In this document: positions 23,346 through 30,381 of the stretch, one piece after another
Layout: each line of letters opens with the position of its first letter
How positions within the stretch are numbered: position 1 is the first letter of the stretch
Virus record (IMG/VR): IMGVR_UViG_3300021364_000008
Span: 1-64,000 of that record
Length of the DNA: 64,000 nucleotides
Source: a virus
Direction: 5' to 3' (one strand)
Program-made: the position numbers and the translations under genes
Notes under the pieces: generated by a model
What the model saw: only the letters and a program-made list of their open reading frames with translations
Told to the model about the DNA's origin: nothing
The model's database searches: none

Positions 23346-24527
23346 ATGAAGTACAATTTTACATCAAAAGAAGAGCAAAAAAATTCAATTAAAGGTATGA
23401 CTGTTTTCAACACGGATCAAGTCGATACTAAAAAGCAGCCAATGTTCTTCGGTAAACCTTTGGGGATTCAAAGGTATGATTCATATAAGTATCCAATTTT
23501 TGAAAAACTTACAGTTCAACAATTGGGATATTTTTGGAGACCAGAAGAGGTTTCACTTCAAAAGGATCGTGGAGACTATCAGACACTTAGACCAGAGCAA
23601 AAACACATTTATACTTCAAATTTGAAGTATCAAATTATGCTTGATTCGGTTCAAGGTCGTGGTCCTGGACTTGCATTTCTTCCATATTGTTCAATACCTG
23701 AGTTGGAAGCTTGTATGACTGTATGGGAATTTATGGAAATGATTCACAGTCGTTCATACACATATATTATAAAAAACATATACTCAAATCCGAGTGAAGT
23801 TTTTGATACTATAATTGATGACGAATATATTTTAGAACGTGCAAAAAGTGTTACAGATTCTTATAATCAATTTATAGATTCTGCTCATCAGTATGACTCT
23901 TCTAATACTTGGATTCATAATCTCGAAGAAGTTACTTACGCACAGGAGTCATTGTATGAAACTAAACGAAAATTATACAGAGCAATTGCAAATGTTAACA
24001 TTCTTGAAGGTATTCGCTTCTACGTTAGTTTTGCTTGTTCTTTCGCCTTTGGTGAACTCAAGATCATGGAAGGATCAGCTAAAATTATCTCTCTTATTGC
24101 AAGAGACGAAAACCAACACTTAGCAATTACTCAAAATATTTTGAATAAGTGGAAGCAAGGTGATGATCCTGATATGAAAAAAATTGCTAAAGAAGAAGAA
24201 GAGTGGACTTATAAAATGTTTGATCGTGCTGTAAATGAAGAAAAAAGATGGGCAGATTATCTGTTCAAAGATGGCAGTATGATTGGACTAAATGATAAAC
24301 TTCTTCAGCAATATGTTGAGTGGATTGCAAATAGAAGATTAAAAGCAATTGGTTTAAAACCAGTTTACGATATTCCTGCAAGGAATAATCCACTTCCTTG
24401 GACTTCACATTGGATTAATTCTAAATCAGTTCAAATCGCACCTCAGGAAACGCAGATAACCAGTTATTTGGTCGGAGGAATTAAACAAGATGTTTCTGCG
24501 AATACATTTTCTGATTTCAAACTTTGA
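23346..24527 (+). CDS. nrdB: Ribonucleotide reductase small subunit
   Basis: The 393-residue class Ia beta subunit has the di-iron motif helices: ACMTVWEFMEMIHSRSYTYI (E and ExxH), LEGIRFYVSFACSFAFGE and ISLIARDENQHLA (ExxH). It generates the tyrosyl radical used by NrdA. A clear GAGGAA site precedes the ATG. It is uninterrupted, but a GIY-YIG endonuclease gene follows directly. Confidence 0.95.
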   Translation: MKYNFTSKEEQKNSIKGMTVFNTDQVDTKKQPMFFGKPLGIQRYDSYKYPIFEKLTVQQLGYFWRPEEVSLQKDRGDYQTLRPEQKHIYTSNLKYQIMLDSVQGRGPGLAFLPYCSIPELEACMTVWEFMEMIHSRSYTYIIKNIYSNPSEVFDTIIDDEYILERAKSVTDSYNQFIDSAHQYDSSNTWIHNLEEVTYAQESLYETKRKLYRAIANVNILEGIRFYVSFACSFAFGELKIMEGSAKIISLIARDENQHLAITQNILNKWKQGDDPDMKKIAKEEEEWTYKMFDRAVNEEKRWADYLFKDGSMIGLNDKLLQQYVEWIANRRLKAIGLKPVYDIPARNNPLPWTSHWINSKSVQIAPQETQITSYLVGGIKQDVSANTFSDFKL

Positions 24528-24534
24528 CAAATAC

Positions 24535-24584
24535 AACAAACTGAAATATATTATTATATAAATAGTTGTGGAGTTCAGTTTGTT
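24535..24584 (+). promoter_or_regulatory. Hairpin with late promoter in loop, GIY-YIG gene
   Basis: Perfect 11-bp arms (AACAAACTGAA at 24535-24545 and TTCAGTTTGTT at 24574-24584) enclose TATAAATA (24557-24564). The 3' arm ends three bases before the ATG. Late transcripts start inside the loop and cannot form the hairpin. Confidence 0.8.
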
Positions 24585-24587
24585 AAA

Positions 24588-25322
24588 ATGTATTATGTTT
24601 ACGAATTAATAGACCCGAGAGTTAATCTTCCTTTTTATGTTGGAAAGGGGAAAGACAAACGGGTCTATTTTCATTTGTCTGAAAAATCAAGGGCAAAAAG
24701 TGAAAACAAGAGGAAATATAATAAGATACAAAAAATGAGAGAAAATGGATGTGAACCTGAAATAAAAATAGTAAAATATTTTGAAAATGAGAATGATGCT
24801 TATGATTACGAGGAACTATTAATAGAAAAATATGGAAGAATAAGATATGATGAAAATGGAATATTAACAAATATTTGTGAAAGTTCCAGACCACCTAAGC
24901 ATAAAGGAAAAACATATCAAGAAATATATGGAGATAAGTGGGAAGAACAAATTCAAAAAAGAATGAAAACAAAAGAAAAGAGAGGAAACTATGGTGGAGT
25001 GAGAAAACATACAGAAGAAACTAAGAGAAAAATAAGTGAAAAAGTAGCAGGAAAAAATAATCCAAGTTATGGTGTTCCTTGTAGTGAAGAACGAAAAAGA
25101 AAAATAAGTGAAAGAGCAAAAGAAAGATTTGCTGGAGGTTTTAAATCGCCATCATCAGTAACTTATCTTCTAACAAGTCCTTCTGGGGAAAAATTTGAGG
25201 TGTTTGGAGAACTTAAAAAGTTTTGTAAATCTCAAAACATTTCTTATGCTACTATGCACGCAGCAATACTTTATGAAAGAAAGGGGCCAAGAAGAAATGG
25301 ATGGAGTATTGAGAAAGTTTAG
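24588..25322 (+). CDS. GIY-YIG homing endonuclease after nrdB
   Basis: The 244-residue protein has an N-terminal GIY-YIG nuclease: MYYVYELIDP and PFYVGKGKDKRVYFHL, with a catalytic-type Glu in YEELLIEKYG. Two NUMOD3-like repeats follow (HTEETKRKISEKVAGKNNPS and CSEERKRKISERAKERF), then a helix-turn-helix end (FGELKKFCKSQNISYATMHA). It is free-standing, next to a gene type (nrd) often targeted by such elements. Its 3' end overlaps the next gene by 26 bases. Confidence 0.9.
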   Translation: MYYVYELIDPRVNLPFYVGKGKDKRVYFHLSEKSRAKSENKRKYNKIQKMRENGCEPEIKIVKYFENENDAYDYEELLIEKYGRIRYDENGILTNICESSRPPKHKGKTYQEIYGDKWEEQIQKRMKTKEKRGNYGGVRKHTEETKRKISEKVAGKNNPSYGVPCSEERKRKISERAKERFAGGFKSPSSVTYLLTSPSGEKFEVFGELKKFCKSQNISYATMHAAILYERKGPRRNGWSIEKV

Positions 25323-25710
25323 AGTGTCACTACCAGATGATGAGTGTGTAATCAAACTCCAAGAGTATTGTAAGTTTTCTTCTACACTTTTAAAAATACC
25401 AGTCATATCAAAACCTTTGTGTGTTGATGCAAACTGCCACAATAATGTAAATCATTATGTGGAAACTTATGGTGGAGAAAAAATAAGTGGTTATTATTTG
25501 ATTACAGATACTGAAGATGTGAACTATGGATGTGCGATATATCATAGTATTTGGAAAAATACTTATGGAGATTTGGTGGATATAACACCATTTGGAGATG
25601 GTAGAGAATATAACATGTTTTCTGTATCAAATACTGAAGAGTATTTCTCTGGTGTTGCTTATGATGGTAGTGATTATAAAATATTAGAACCAGGACTTAA
25701 TGTTGTTTAA
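25297..25710 (+). CDS. Conserved protein with Cys/His-rich SEC-C-like neighbourhood
   Basis: The 137-residue protein contains CVDANCHNNVNHYVETYGGE, then YGCAIYHSIW and GDLVDITPFGDG. This order of CHxNV, GG, HxxWxN and DITP resembles an uncharacterised family found in many bacteria and phages. The His and Cys residues might bind metal. The start at 25297 lies inside the end of the endonuclease gene; later starts are possible because the homologous part begins about residue 9. Confidence 0.55.
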   Translation: MDGVLRKFRVSLPDDECVIKLQEYCKFSSTLLKIPVISKPLCVDANCHNNVNHYVETYGGEKISGYYLITDTEDVNYGCAIYHSIWKNTYGDLVDITPFGDGREYNMFSVSNTEEYFSGVAYDGSDYKILEPGLNVV

Positions 25711-25772
25711 GTGTCAGCAAAGACACATTTAGTGGATTTAAACTCTGACAAAGTAGCAAAAATATGCTTAAA

Positions 25773-25799
25773 TAGGAGGTAGCAACACCTCCTATTTTT
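25773..25799 (+). terminator. Intrinsic terminator carrying an SD-like arm
   Basis: Perfect 8-bp stem TAGGAGGT / ACCTCCTA with loop AGCAAC, then five T. The 5' arm is also a consensus Shine-Dalgarno sequence, sequestered by the stem, and the next ATG begins at 25800 immediately after the T-run. Confidence 0.78.
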
Positions 25800-25955
25800 A
25801 TGCCTAGAAATAGAATAGACAAGCACGAACTCACTGCAAGAATTCATAAACTTAAGCATCAATTGTATGAGGAACCATATTTAAATACTCATAAAGAACT
25901 GGCACATAAATATTTGAACGCAGTTCTTGGTATCATTGAAGAATATAGATATTGA
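25800..25955 (+). CDS. Small conserved helical protein
   Basis: This 51-residue protein begins MPRNRIDKHELTARIHKLKH and ends ILGIIEEYRY-like (VLGIIEEYRY). It is fully helical and charged. It starts directly at the end of a terminator hairpin, so it is either leaderless-like from a read-through transcript or translated inefficiently. I regard it as real because the composition and helix pattern are protein-like and the reading frame is compactly placed. Confidence 0.55.
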   Translation: MPRNRIDKHELTARIHKLKHQLYEEPYLNTHKELAHKYLNAVLGIIEEYRY

Positions 25956-26376
25956 CTATGAAAATCCTTGGATCTATAATGGGAAACCCTTTACTAGTGC
26001 TGATATTGGGGAGTACTTTGGTTTTGTTTATCTCATTACCAACAAGACCAACGGTAGAAAATATATCGGGAGAAAGTACCTATGGCAGTTTAGAACTCCA
26101 AAGGGAAAGAAACGCAAAGTAAAATCAGAATCTGACTGGAAGAAATACTATGGATCTTGTCCAGAACTTAAGGAAGATATTGATCGAATCGGGAAAGATA
26201 ATTTTTCACGGACTATACTCTCATTACATAAAACCAAAGGGAAAACCAACTACGAAGAAACAAGACAACTCTTCACCAACGGAGTTTTGACTGAAGCATT
26301 AGAGGACGGAACACCTGCTTTTTATAATTCGAATATACTTTCGAGATATTTTAGAAAAGATTACTTTGATAAATAA
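25936..26376 (+). CDS. SegE-like GIY-YIG endonuclease-family protein
   Basis: The core reads WIYNGKPFTSADIGEYFG, then GFVYLITNKTNGRKYIGRKY and a charged middle with ESDWKKYYGSCPELKEDIDR. This is the T4-like SegE/GIY-YIG arrangement in which GFVYL and KYIGRKY form the three-stranded GIY-YIG sheet. There is no obvious DNA-binding tail. I place the start at TTG 25936 (KNIDIDYENPW); TTG 25927 is an alternative and no ATG is available. It overlaps the small gene upstream by 20 bases. Confidence 0.72.
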   Translation: MKNIDIDYENPWIYNGKPFTSADIGEYFGFVYLITNKTNGRKYIGRKYLWQFRTPKGKKRKVKSESDWKKYYGSCPELKEDIDRIGKDNFSRTILSLHKTKGKTNYEETRQLFTNGVLTEALEDGTPAFYNSNILSRYFRKDYFDK

Positions 26377-26403
26377 TTAAGTATAATTCTAATATCTTAA
26401 TTA
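26368..26403 (+). promoter_or_regulatory. Late-promoter variant overlapping hairpin, HNH gene
   Basis: GATAAATA (26368-26375) overlaps the 5' arm of a perfect 8-bp hairpin (TAATTAAG 26374-26381 / CTTAATTA 26396-26403). The 3' arm ends two bases before ATG 26406. It has the same logic as the other endonuclease leaders. Confidence 0.68.
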
Positions 26404-26405
26404 CT

Positions 26406-26984
26406 ATGATACACAGACATCATATTATTCCAAGACATATGGGTGGTGATGATAGTGAGGGAAATATTGTGGAATTGCCTTATTGGGCACATATAGAAGT
26501 TCATAAAAGATTGTGGGAAGTGTGTGGAAGGTTGGAAGATAAACTTGCATATTGTATGCTTTCGGGAAAAACAGAAGAGGCTGAAAAAGTAAGAATAGAA
26601 CTTGCCAAAACAAAATATCAAAAATGGTTAAAAGAAAAACCAGAAGAAGTTGAAAGGTGGAAGAAAAATATTAGCAAATCCAAAAAAGGAGTAAAATGTC
26701 TTCCTGATGAACACTATAAAAAACTTGGTAATGATTTAAAAGGTATTCCAAGAAGTCAAGAAGTTAGAGATAAAATTAGTAAAGCAAAGAAAGGAAAATC
26801 TGTTGCCCAACCAAATCAAATGAAAACTTATGAAATTATAAAACCTAATGGTGAAGTTTTGATTGTTAAAGGATTGAATGAGTTTTGTAAAAATGAAGGA
26901 ATTGATGCTTCAAATATGTGTAATGTTGCTAAAGGAAAGTTTAAGCAACATAAAGGATACAAGTGTAGATTAATAAATACCTAA
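26406..26984 (+). CDS. HNH homing endonuclease
   Basis: The 192-residue protein starts at the HNH motif itself (MIHRHHIIPRHMGGDDSEGN and WAHIEVHKRLW). NUMOD3-like repeats follow (SKSKKGVKCLP and DKISKAKKGK), then a C-terminal helix-turn-helix (LNEFCKNEGIDASNMCNVAK). It lacks the short N-terminal extension of the other HNH proteins here, so it may be slightly truncated. It follows the SegE-like gene and precedes the ADP-ribosyltransferase-like gene. Confidence 0.85.
   Translation: MIHRHHIIPRHMGGDDSEGNIVELPYWAHIEVHKRLWEVCGRLEDKLAYCMLSGKTEEAEKVRIELAKTKYQKWLKEKPEEVERWKKNISKSKKGVKCLPDEHYKKLGNDLKGIPRSQEVRDKISKAKKGKSVAQPNQMKTYEIIKPNGEVLIVKGLNEFCKNEGIDASNMCNVAKGKFKQHKGYKCRLINT
26972..26979 (+). promoter_or_regulatory. 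Late-promoter variant AATAAATA
   Basis: The octamer lies 19 bases before the ADP-ribosyltransferase-like gene, inside the end of the HNH gene. Confidence 0.55.
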
Positions 26985-26998
26985 AAAGTGTAATATAA

Positions 26999-27454
26999 AT
27001 GAAAACATTCCAAGAATTTATTGCAGAGGTAAAAAGATTAAGATATGTAAAAATGTATCACGGAACTTCTGCATCTTCTGCGGATAAAATTAAAAAATCT
27101 GGGTTCAATACTCCAGAAGTTTATACTTCAACATCAAAAGAAACTGCAAAATCTTTTGGACAAAGAAAGGGTGAGGATACTAAAGTAATATCTTTTAGGG
27201 TTCCTAAAAAAGACATTAAAGATAAATCTCCAGGAAAAGTTGTAAAAACAGATGGGCAAAGGGGAACAGATAGATGGGGAAGGAAACATTATTCCTCTAC
27301 TATGGATAGTGATTATGCAAAAAAACACATATCAAAAGAAAAGCAAGGTGTAATTGATGCACCAAAAATTCCTAAAAAATATCAAAGTTTATTACCGGCA
27401 AATAGTAGATTTAAGAGAAGAACAGAAACACAACCAAAGAAAAAAGAAATTTAA
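26999..27454 (+). CDS. ADP-ribosyltransferase-like internal protein
   Basis: Residues 1-11 (MKTFQEFIAEV) nearly match the capsid-targeting sequence of T4 internal proteins (MKTYQEFIAEA as I remember it). Next, KMYHGTSASSADKIKKSGF, YTSTSKETAKSFGQRKG and a strand VISFRVPKK resemble the R/H-Y-[EQ] ADP-ribosyltransferase fold (HGT for NAD binding, then the STS-like strand). The third catalytic motif (ExE or QxE) is not obvious. The C-terminus is basic. I infer a small Alt-like protein packaged in the head and injected. Family assignment is moderate. Confidence 0.6.
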   Translation: MKTFQEFIAEVKRLRYVKMYHGTSASSADKIKKSGFNTPEVYTSTSKETAKSFGQRKGEDTKVISFRVPKKDIKDKSPGKVVKTDGQRGTDRWGRKHYSSTMDSDYAKKHISKEKQGVIDAPKIPKKYQSLLPANSRFKRRTETQPKKKEI

Positions 27455-27463
27455 TTTTTTTTT

Positions 27464-27763
27464 ATGAAACCTTTAAAATGGATTAAAAATCTTTTGGAGC
27501 ACTTGACGGAAGAAACAAGTGCTCCTATAGTGGAGGAACCTACTTCAGGAAAGATTATTATGGAAAAGACGACTGAAGATATCGTCGCACATGTTCGTGA
27601 ATGGGCAATTGATAGAGTTGGTGATCTTCACGAAGAAGTTTATAAAAATCAAAAAGATGTTGGAAATCTTGATGATGCATGTGCAATTTACCAAGAATTT
27701 GTGGAATGGATTGAACCAGAGACAAAAGAACTTGATATCCTTTCTCTAGAACAAGAAACTTGA
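27464..27763 (+). CDS. Conserved cyanophage hypothetical protein
   Basis: This 99-residue acidic protein begins MKPLKWIKNLLEHLTEETS and has helices with TEDIVAHVREWAIDRVGDLH and WIEPETKELDIL. No domain is recognised. It lies nine bases after the ADP-ribosyltransferase-like gene and ends before a dual promoter. Confidence 0.6.
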   Translation: MKPLKWIKNLLEHLTEETSAPIVEEPTSGKIIMEKTTEDIVAHVREWAIDRVGDLHEEVYKNQKDVGNLDDACAIYQEFVEWIEPETKELDILSLEQET

Positions 27764-27788
27764 CAGAGTATAAATACTCACTTATAAT
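27760..27788 (+). promoter_or_regulatory. Overlapping early and late promoter
   Basis: TTGACA (27760-27765), a 17-bp spacer and TATAAT (27783-27788) form a consensus sigma70 promoter. The spacer contains a perfect TATAAATA late octamer (27769-27776) within a near-palindrome. Host sigma and the phage late factor would compete for the same DNA. Confidence 0.78.
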
Positions 27789-27889
27789 ATGAAATCCCAC
27801 ATTGGGAAATGATTTAGAGCCGTGGAAGGTGCCCCTTGAGAAAGGGTTGGACCCCCCTTCTAAACGGATGTAGAGTTCAATTTAATTCA

Positions 27890-28252
27890 GTGCGTTTATT
27901 TTCAACTTTTCTTTTTGCCGTAGCAACACTGGGACTTGCAACCCCACAAGCACAGGCAGCAAGCGGATGTACTTCCGCATCACATTATGGAGTGGGTGAT
28001 GGTTATCATGGTAGAACAACTGCCAATGGAGAAACCTACAATGCATATGGTAATTCAGTAGCACATCGTTGGCTACCATTTGGAACCAGACTGAAAGTGA
28101 CGAATCAGTCAAATGGTAGGTCAGTGATTGTCAGAGTCAATGACCGAGGACCATATGTTGGGGGAAGAGATCTTGACCTTTCTTATGGTGCATTTTCTTC
28201 TATAGCAAGCCCATCTCAAGGAATTGCAAGAGTTTGTTATACTTTAGTTTAA
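27890..28252 (+). CDS. RlpA-like double-psi beta-barrel protein, secreted
   Basis: From GTG 27890 the product has a clear signal peptide (FSTFLFAVATLGLATPQAQA, cleavage about residue 23). An RlpA-like barrel follows: ASHYGVGDGYHGRTTANGE, LPFGTRLKVTNQSNGRS and VRVNDRGPYVGGRDLDLS. RlpA proteins bind or cleave peptidoglycan. The conserved Asp of VNDRGP is present. Upstream codons as far as 27836 are open, but their peptide does not look like a leader. About 100 bases between promoter and start fold well and may be regulatory. It is probably acquired from a bacterial host. Confidence 0.8.
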   Translation: MRLFSTFLFAVATLGLATPQAQAASGCTSASHYGVGDGYHGRTTANGETYNAYGNSVAHRWLPFGTRLKVTNQSNGRSVIVRVNDRGPYVGGRDLDLSYGAFSSIASPSQGIARVCYTLV

Positions 28253-28266
28253 TCTATTCTTGGGGG

Positions 28267-28290
28267 GAGAAAGTACTTTCTTCTCCATTT
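28267..28290 (+). terminator. Possible terminator after rlpA-like gene
   Basis: GGAGAA / TTCTCC arms around GAAAGTACTTTC-type symmetry, followed by ATTTT. The T-run is weak. It is directly followed by a TCTAAATA octamer. Confidence 0.5.
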
Positions 28291-28298
28291 TCTAAATA
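28291..28298 (+). promoter_or_regulatory. Late-promoter variant TCTAAATA
   Basis: The octamer stands 28 bases before the peptidase ATG. The same TCTAAATA form recurs before several fibre genes in this window. Confidence 0.6.
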
Positions 28299-28326
28299 GT
28301 ATGTAATTCTGATTGGATAATAAAAG

Positions 28327-29016
28327 ATGAAAATAGATTTACATAACTTTTTTAGATTTTACGATCAAAAAAACCCAAAGCACGTTGCAGCAGTAGAACA
28401 GCTTGAAATTGATCTTGCAAGCTCTCCATTGATTGAGGATACTGCAAATTGGGTACGAATTTATAGAACACCAATAGATAAACCAAGATCAAATATTCTA
28501 GAAGTACCTTATTATCCACAAACAGATAATTATAGAGATCCCCAAAGGACTTGCAATTCTTCTGCTTGTGCAATGTGTCTTGAGTATTTTAAACCAGGCA
28601 CTTTAAAGGGGGCAAAGGGAGACAATGCCTACATTAGAAAAGTTTTTGCAATTGGTGATACAACAGATCACTCAGTTCAGACAAGAGTATTGTCTGGATA
28701 TGGTGTCAATAGCAAGTTTAGTTATAATCTTTCTTTCACAGATCTTGATATTCAACTTAATTCTGGGAAGCCAGTTGTTATTGGCATTTTACATAGAGGT
28801 AGCTTGTCTTATCCTACTGGCGGCCACATGTGCGTCGTGATTGGAAAAACTGAATCTGGTAATTATGTTGTGAATGATCCGTATGGAAACCTGAATGATG
28901 GATATACTTCTTCGGTATATAATGGTAAAGGTGCTGTTTATTCCAAATATGTTCTGGAAAAAAGGTGGACTCCTGATGGTCCTAATAGTGGATGGGGGAG
29001 AGTTTTCTTTAAATGA
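28327..29016 (+). CDS. C39-like cysteine peptidase
   Basis: The 229-residue protein has LEVPYYPQTDNYRDPQRTCN with a catalytic-type Cys in CNSSACAMCLEYF, and later GGHMCVVIGKT with the catalytic-type His and YVVNDPYGN with Asp. This is the PYYxQ...C...GxH...ND pattern of papain-like C39-type peptidases, often linked to cell-wall degradation or bacteriocin processing. It has no signal peptide. With the RlpA-like protein upstream and a membrane protein downstream it could be part of a lysis or entry module. Confidence 0.75.
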   Translation: MKIDLHNFFRFYDQKNPKHVAAVEQLEIDLASSPLIEDTANWVRIYRTPIDKPRSNILEVPYYPQTDNYRDPQRTCNSSACAMCLEYFKPGTLKGAKGDNAYIRKVFAIGDTTDHSVQTRVLSGYGVNSKFSYNLSFTDLDIQLNSGKPVVIGILHRGSLSYPTGGHMCVVIGKTESGNYVVNDPYGNLNDGYTSSVYNGKGAVYSKYVLEKRWTPDGPNSGWGRVFFK

Positions 29017-29300
29017 ATAATTTCCCGGATTCTCAAGAAGATATTGTGGATATTCTTGCAAAAGCTGGATATTTAAAGGCATCAAATGATAAAGTAGAAC
29101 TTTCTATGAAAGATTCTAAAACTATGGATATTCAGATCAAAGATAATATTTTTGGAACTCAAATTGAGTTGGAAGATGATGGAAATCTTGCATTGAGTTT
29201 AACATTTGACACAAAAAAACTTAGAAATTCTAATCACTTTGATGCAAAAAAATCTATAGATATTGCAATAAAAAGTTTCTTAGAGGATAATAATGTTTAA
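29013..29300 (+). CDS. Small acidic hypothetical protein
   Basis: This 95-residue protein overlaps the peptidase stop by four bases (ATGA). It begins with a helix (QEDIVDILAKAGYLK) and continues with beta-like VELSMKDSKTMDIQIKD and IELEDDGNLALSLTFD. No family is recognised. It is co-translated between the peptidase and a membrane protein. Confidence 0.6.
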   Translation: MNNFPDSQEDIVDILAKAGYLKASNDKVELSMKDSKTMDIQIKDNIFGTQIELEDDGNLALSLTFDTKKLRNSNHFDAKKSIDIAIKSFLEDNNV

Positions 29301-29721
29301 ACTTTTTGAAATAAAGGAGGGTAAATTAAAAGTTCTCCCAATCTTAAGTAAAAGAAAATTTAAGGGTTTTTTACTATCTTCTATTCTTTTGTTGATTATT
29401 GCTGGAGTTTCTGGATGGTTGAAGATTGATGAAAATGAGTTATTTAAGTTGTATAATGCAATAATCAATCATTTTGAAATGCAATATGATGTTCCTCAAG
29501 AACATAAAGAAAGAGTATTAGATTCTAAAGTTGAAACTGAAGTTGATAATGCCATAAAGGAATATCAAGACTTGACAGGTGATGATGGGAGGGTTAGAAT
29601 ACAGGGGCCTACATATGTTGAAGAAGAAGCAAAACCAGAAAATCAAACTGGTGATGCTGGACTTCTTGGACCACCTATGAGACTCTGTGCTCCCTGGGTT
29701 GACAACTGTCCCAAGGAGTGA
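29293..29721 (+). CDS. Single-span membrane protein
   Basis: The 142-residue protein has a basic N-terminus (KVLPILSKRKFK), one transmembrane helix at about residues 26-43 (GFLLSSILLLIIAGVSGW), a predicted helical segment (HKERVLDSKVETEVDNAIKE) and a Pro/Glu-rich tail with two Cys near the end (RLCAPWVDNCPKE). Type II topology with a periplasmic domain is plausible. It could act with the peptidase upstream, but spanin-type identity is not proven. Confidence 0.62.
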   Translation: MFKLFEIKEGKLKVLPILSKRKFKGFLLSSILLLIIAGVSGWLKIDENELFKLYNAIINHFEMQYDVPQEHKERVLDSKVETEVDNAIKEYQDLTGDDGRVRIQGPTYVEEEAKPENQTGDAGLLGPPMRLCAPWVDNCPKE

Positions 29722-29815
29722 TATACTAAACACATTGGCAGCAAGGGTCCAAACCTTGTGTAAGTCCTACCCCTCCCAAGCCTATCAACGATGCTCAAAC
29801 AGGGAGGACTCTTAT
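29722..29815 (+). other. Non-coding stretch before tRNA cluster
   Basis: There is no plausible gene. CCTCCC and GGGAGG form a possible long-range stem (about 29770-29808), which may be a processing signal for the tRNA transcript. Confidence 0.35.
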
Positions 29816-29888
29816 GGGCGTATGGTGAAGTGGATTATCACTAGGAGCTTCTACCTCCTCATCCCTGGTTCGAATCCGGGTACGCCTG
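29816..29888 (+). tRNA. tRNA-Arg (TCT)
   Basis: Acceptor GGGCGTA / TACGCCT (one G-T pair), anticodon stem AGGAG / CTCCT with loop CTTCTAC (anticodon TCT), and T-loop TTCGAAT. It reads AGA codons, which are frequent in this phage. Confidence 0.9.
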
Positions 29889-29925
29889 TTATAAGTAACA
29901 GCAGAAAATTATATGAAAATACCCA

Positions 29926-29954
29926 TTGACACCAACCCAAAATAATGCTACTAT
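29926..29954 (+). promoter_or_regulatory. Probable sigma70 promoter
   Basis: TTGACA (29926-29931), a 17-bp spacer and TACTAT (29949-29954). It lies between the tRNA-Arg and tRNA-Gly genes. Confidence 0.5.
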
Positions 29955-30022
29955 ATAAAATGATAGAGGGTAAGTCCCTGTTATATCCTTATGAGGTATA
30001 TCACACTTACTCCATTAAACAC

Positions 30023-30051
30023 TTGACAATCAAATTAGAATAGTTTATGAT
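30023..30051 (+). promoter_or_regulatory. Sigma70-type promoter before tRNA-Gly
   Basis: TTGACA (30023-30028), a 17-bp spacer and TATGAT (30046-30051), ending eight bases before the mature 5' end of tRNA-Gly. Confidence 0.75.
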
Positions 30052-30059
30052 TGTCTTAT

Positions 30060-30131
30060 GCGAAAGTAACTCAACGGTAGAGTCCCTGCCTTCCAAGCAG
30101 GTTGTTGCGAGTTCGAATCTCGTCTTTCGCT
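30060..30131 (+). tRNA. tRNA-Gly (TCC)
   Basis: Acceptor GCGAAAG / CTTTCGC, anticodon stem CCTGC / GCAGG with loop CTTCCAA (anticodon TCC), and T-loop TTCGAAT. It reads GGA codons. Confidence 0.9.
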
Positions 30132-30154
30132 CTGAACCCCTAAGGTTCTTTATT

Positions 30155-30224
30155 GGGGTGTAGCTCAGCGGTAGTAGAGGGAGCTGTTAACATCTAGGTC
30201 GCAGGTTCGATCCATGCCGCCCCA
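30155..30224 (+). tRNA. Degenerate tRNA-Asn-like gene (GTT)
   Basis: The overall order matches tRNA-Asn: GGGGTGTAGCTCAGCGGTAG, then CTGTTAA loop with anticodon GTT, then GGTCGCAGGTTCGATCC. The anticodon stem (GGGAG / CATCT) and T-stem (GCAGG / CATGC) each hold a mismatch, and the last acceptor pair fails. It may be decaying or edited. Confidence 0.6.
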
Positions 30225-30381
30225 GTTGGTAGTCCTTAGCGATTAACTAAGTAGACGCCAACCTTACCAAAAGTTTTATTGATGCCTGTGGGGAGTCAAT
30301 AAATTACTATGGTATTGTACACCTTCTACCCAGCGTATCTTGCTGGGGGTCGTAAGGGGAGGGCATTGTTCTCCCCATCAA
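30225..30381 (+). other. Structured non-coding spacer between tRNA genes
   Basis: There is no gene. It holds a perfect hairpin CCCAGC / GCTGGG (about 30330-30348) and a GTTGG / CCAAC pairing close to the tRNA-Asn 3' end. The base composition is less AT-rich than the surroundings. It may be a tRNA relic or a processing element. Confidence 0.35.

Noticed and set aside
29687-29929. 80-residue + strand frame over tRNA-Arg
   Set aside because: It covers the tRNA-Arg gene completely and has no protein-like pattern.
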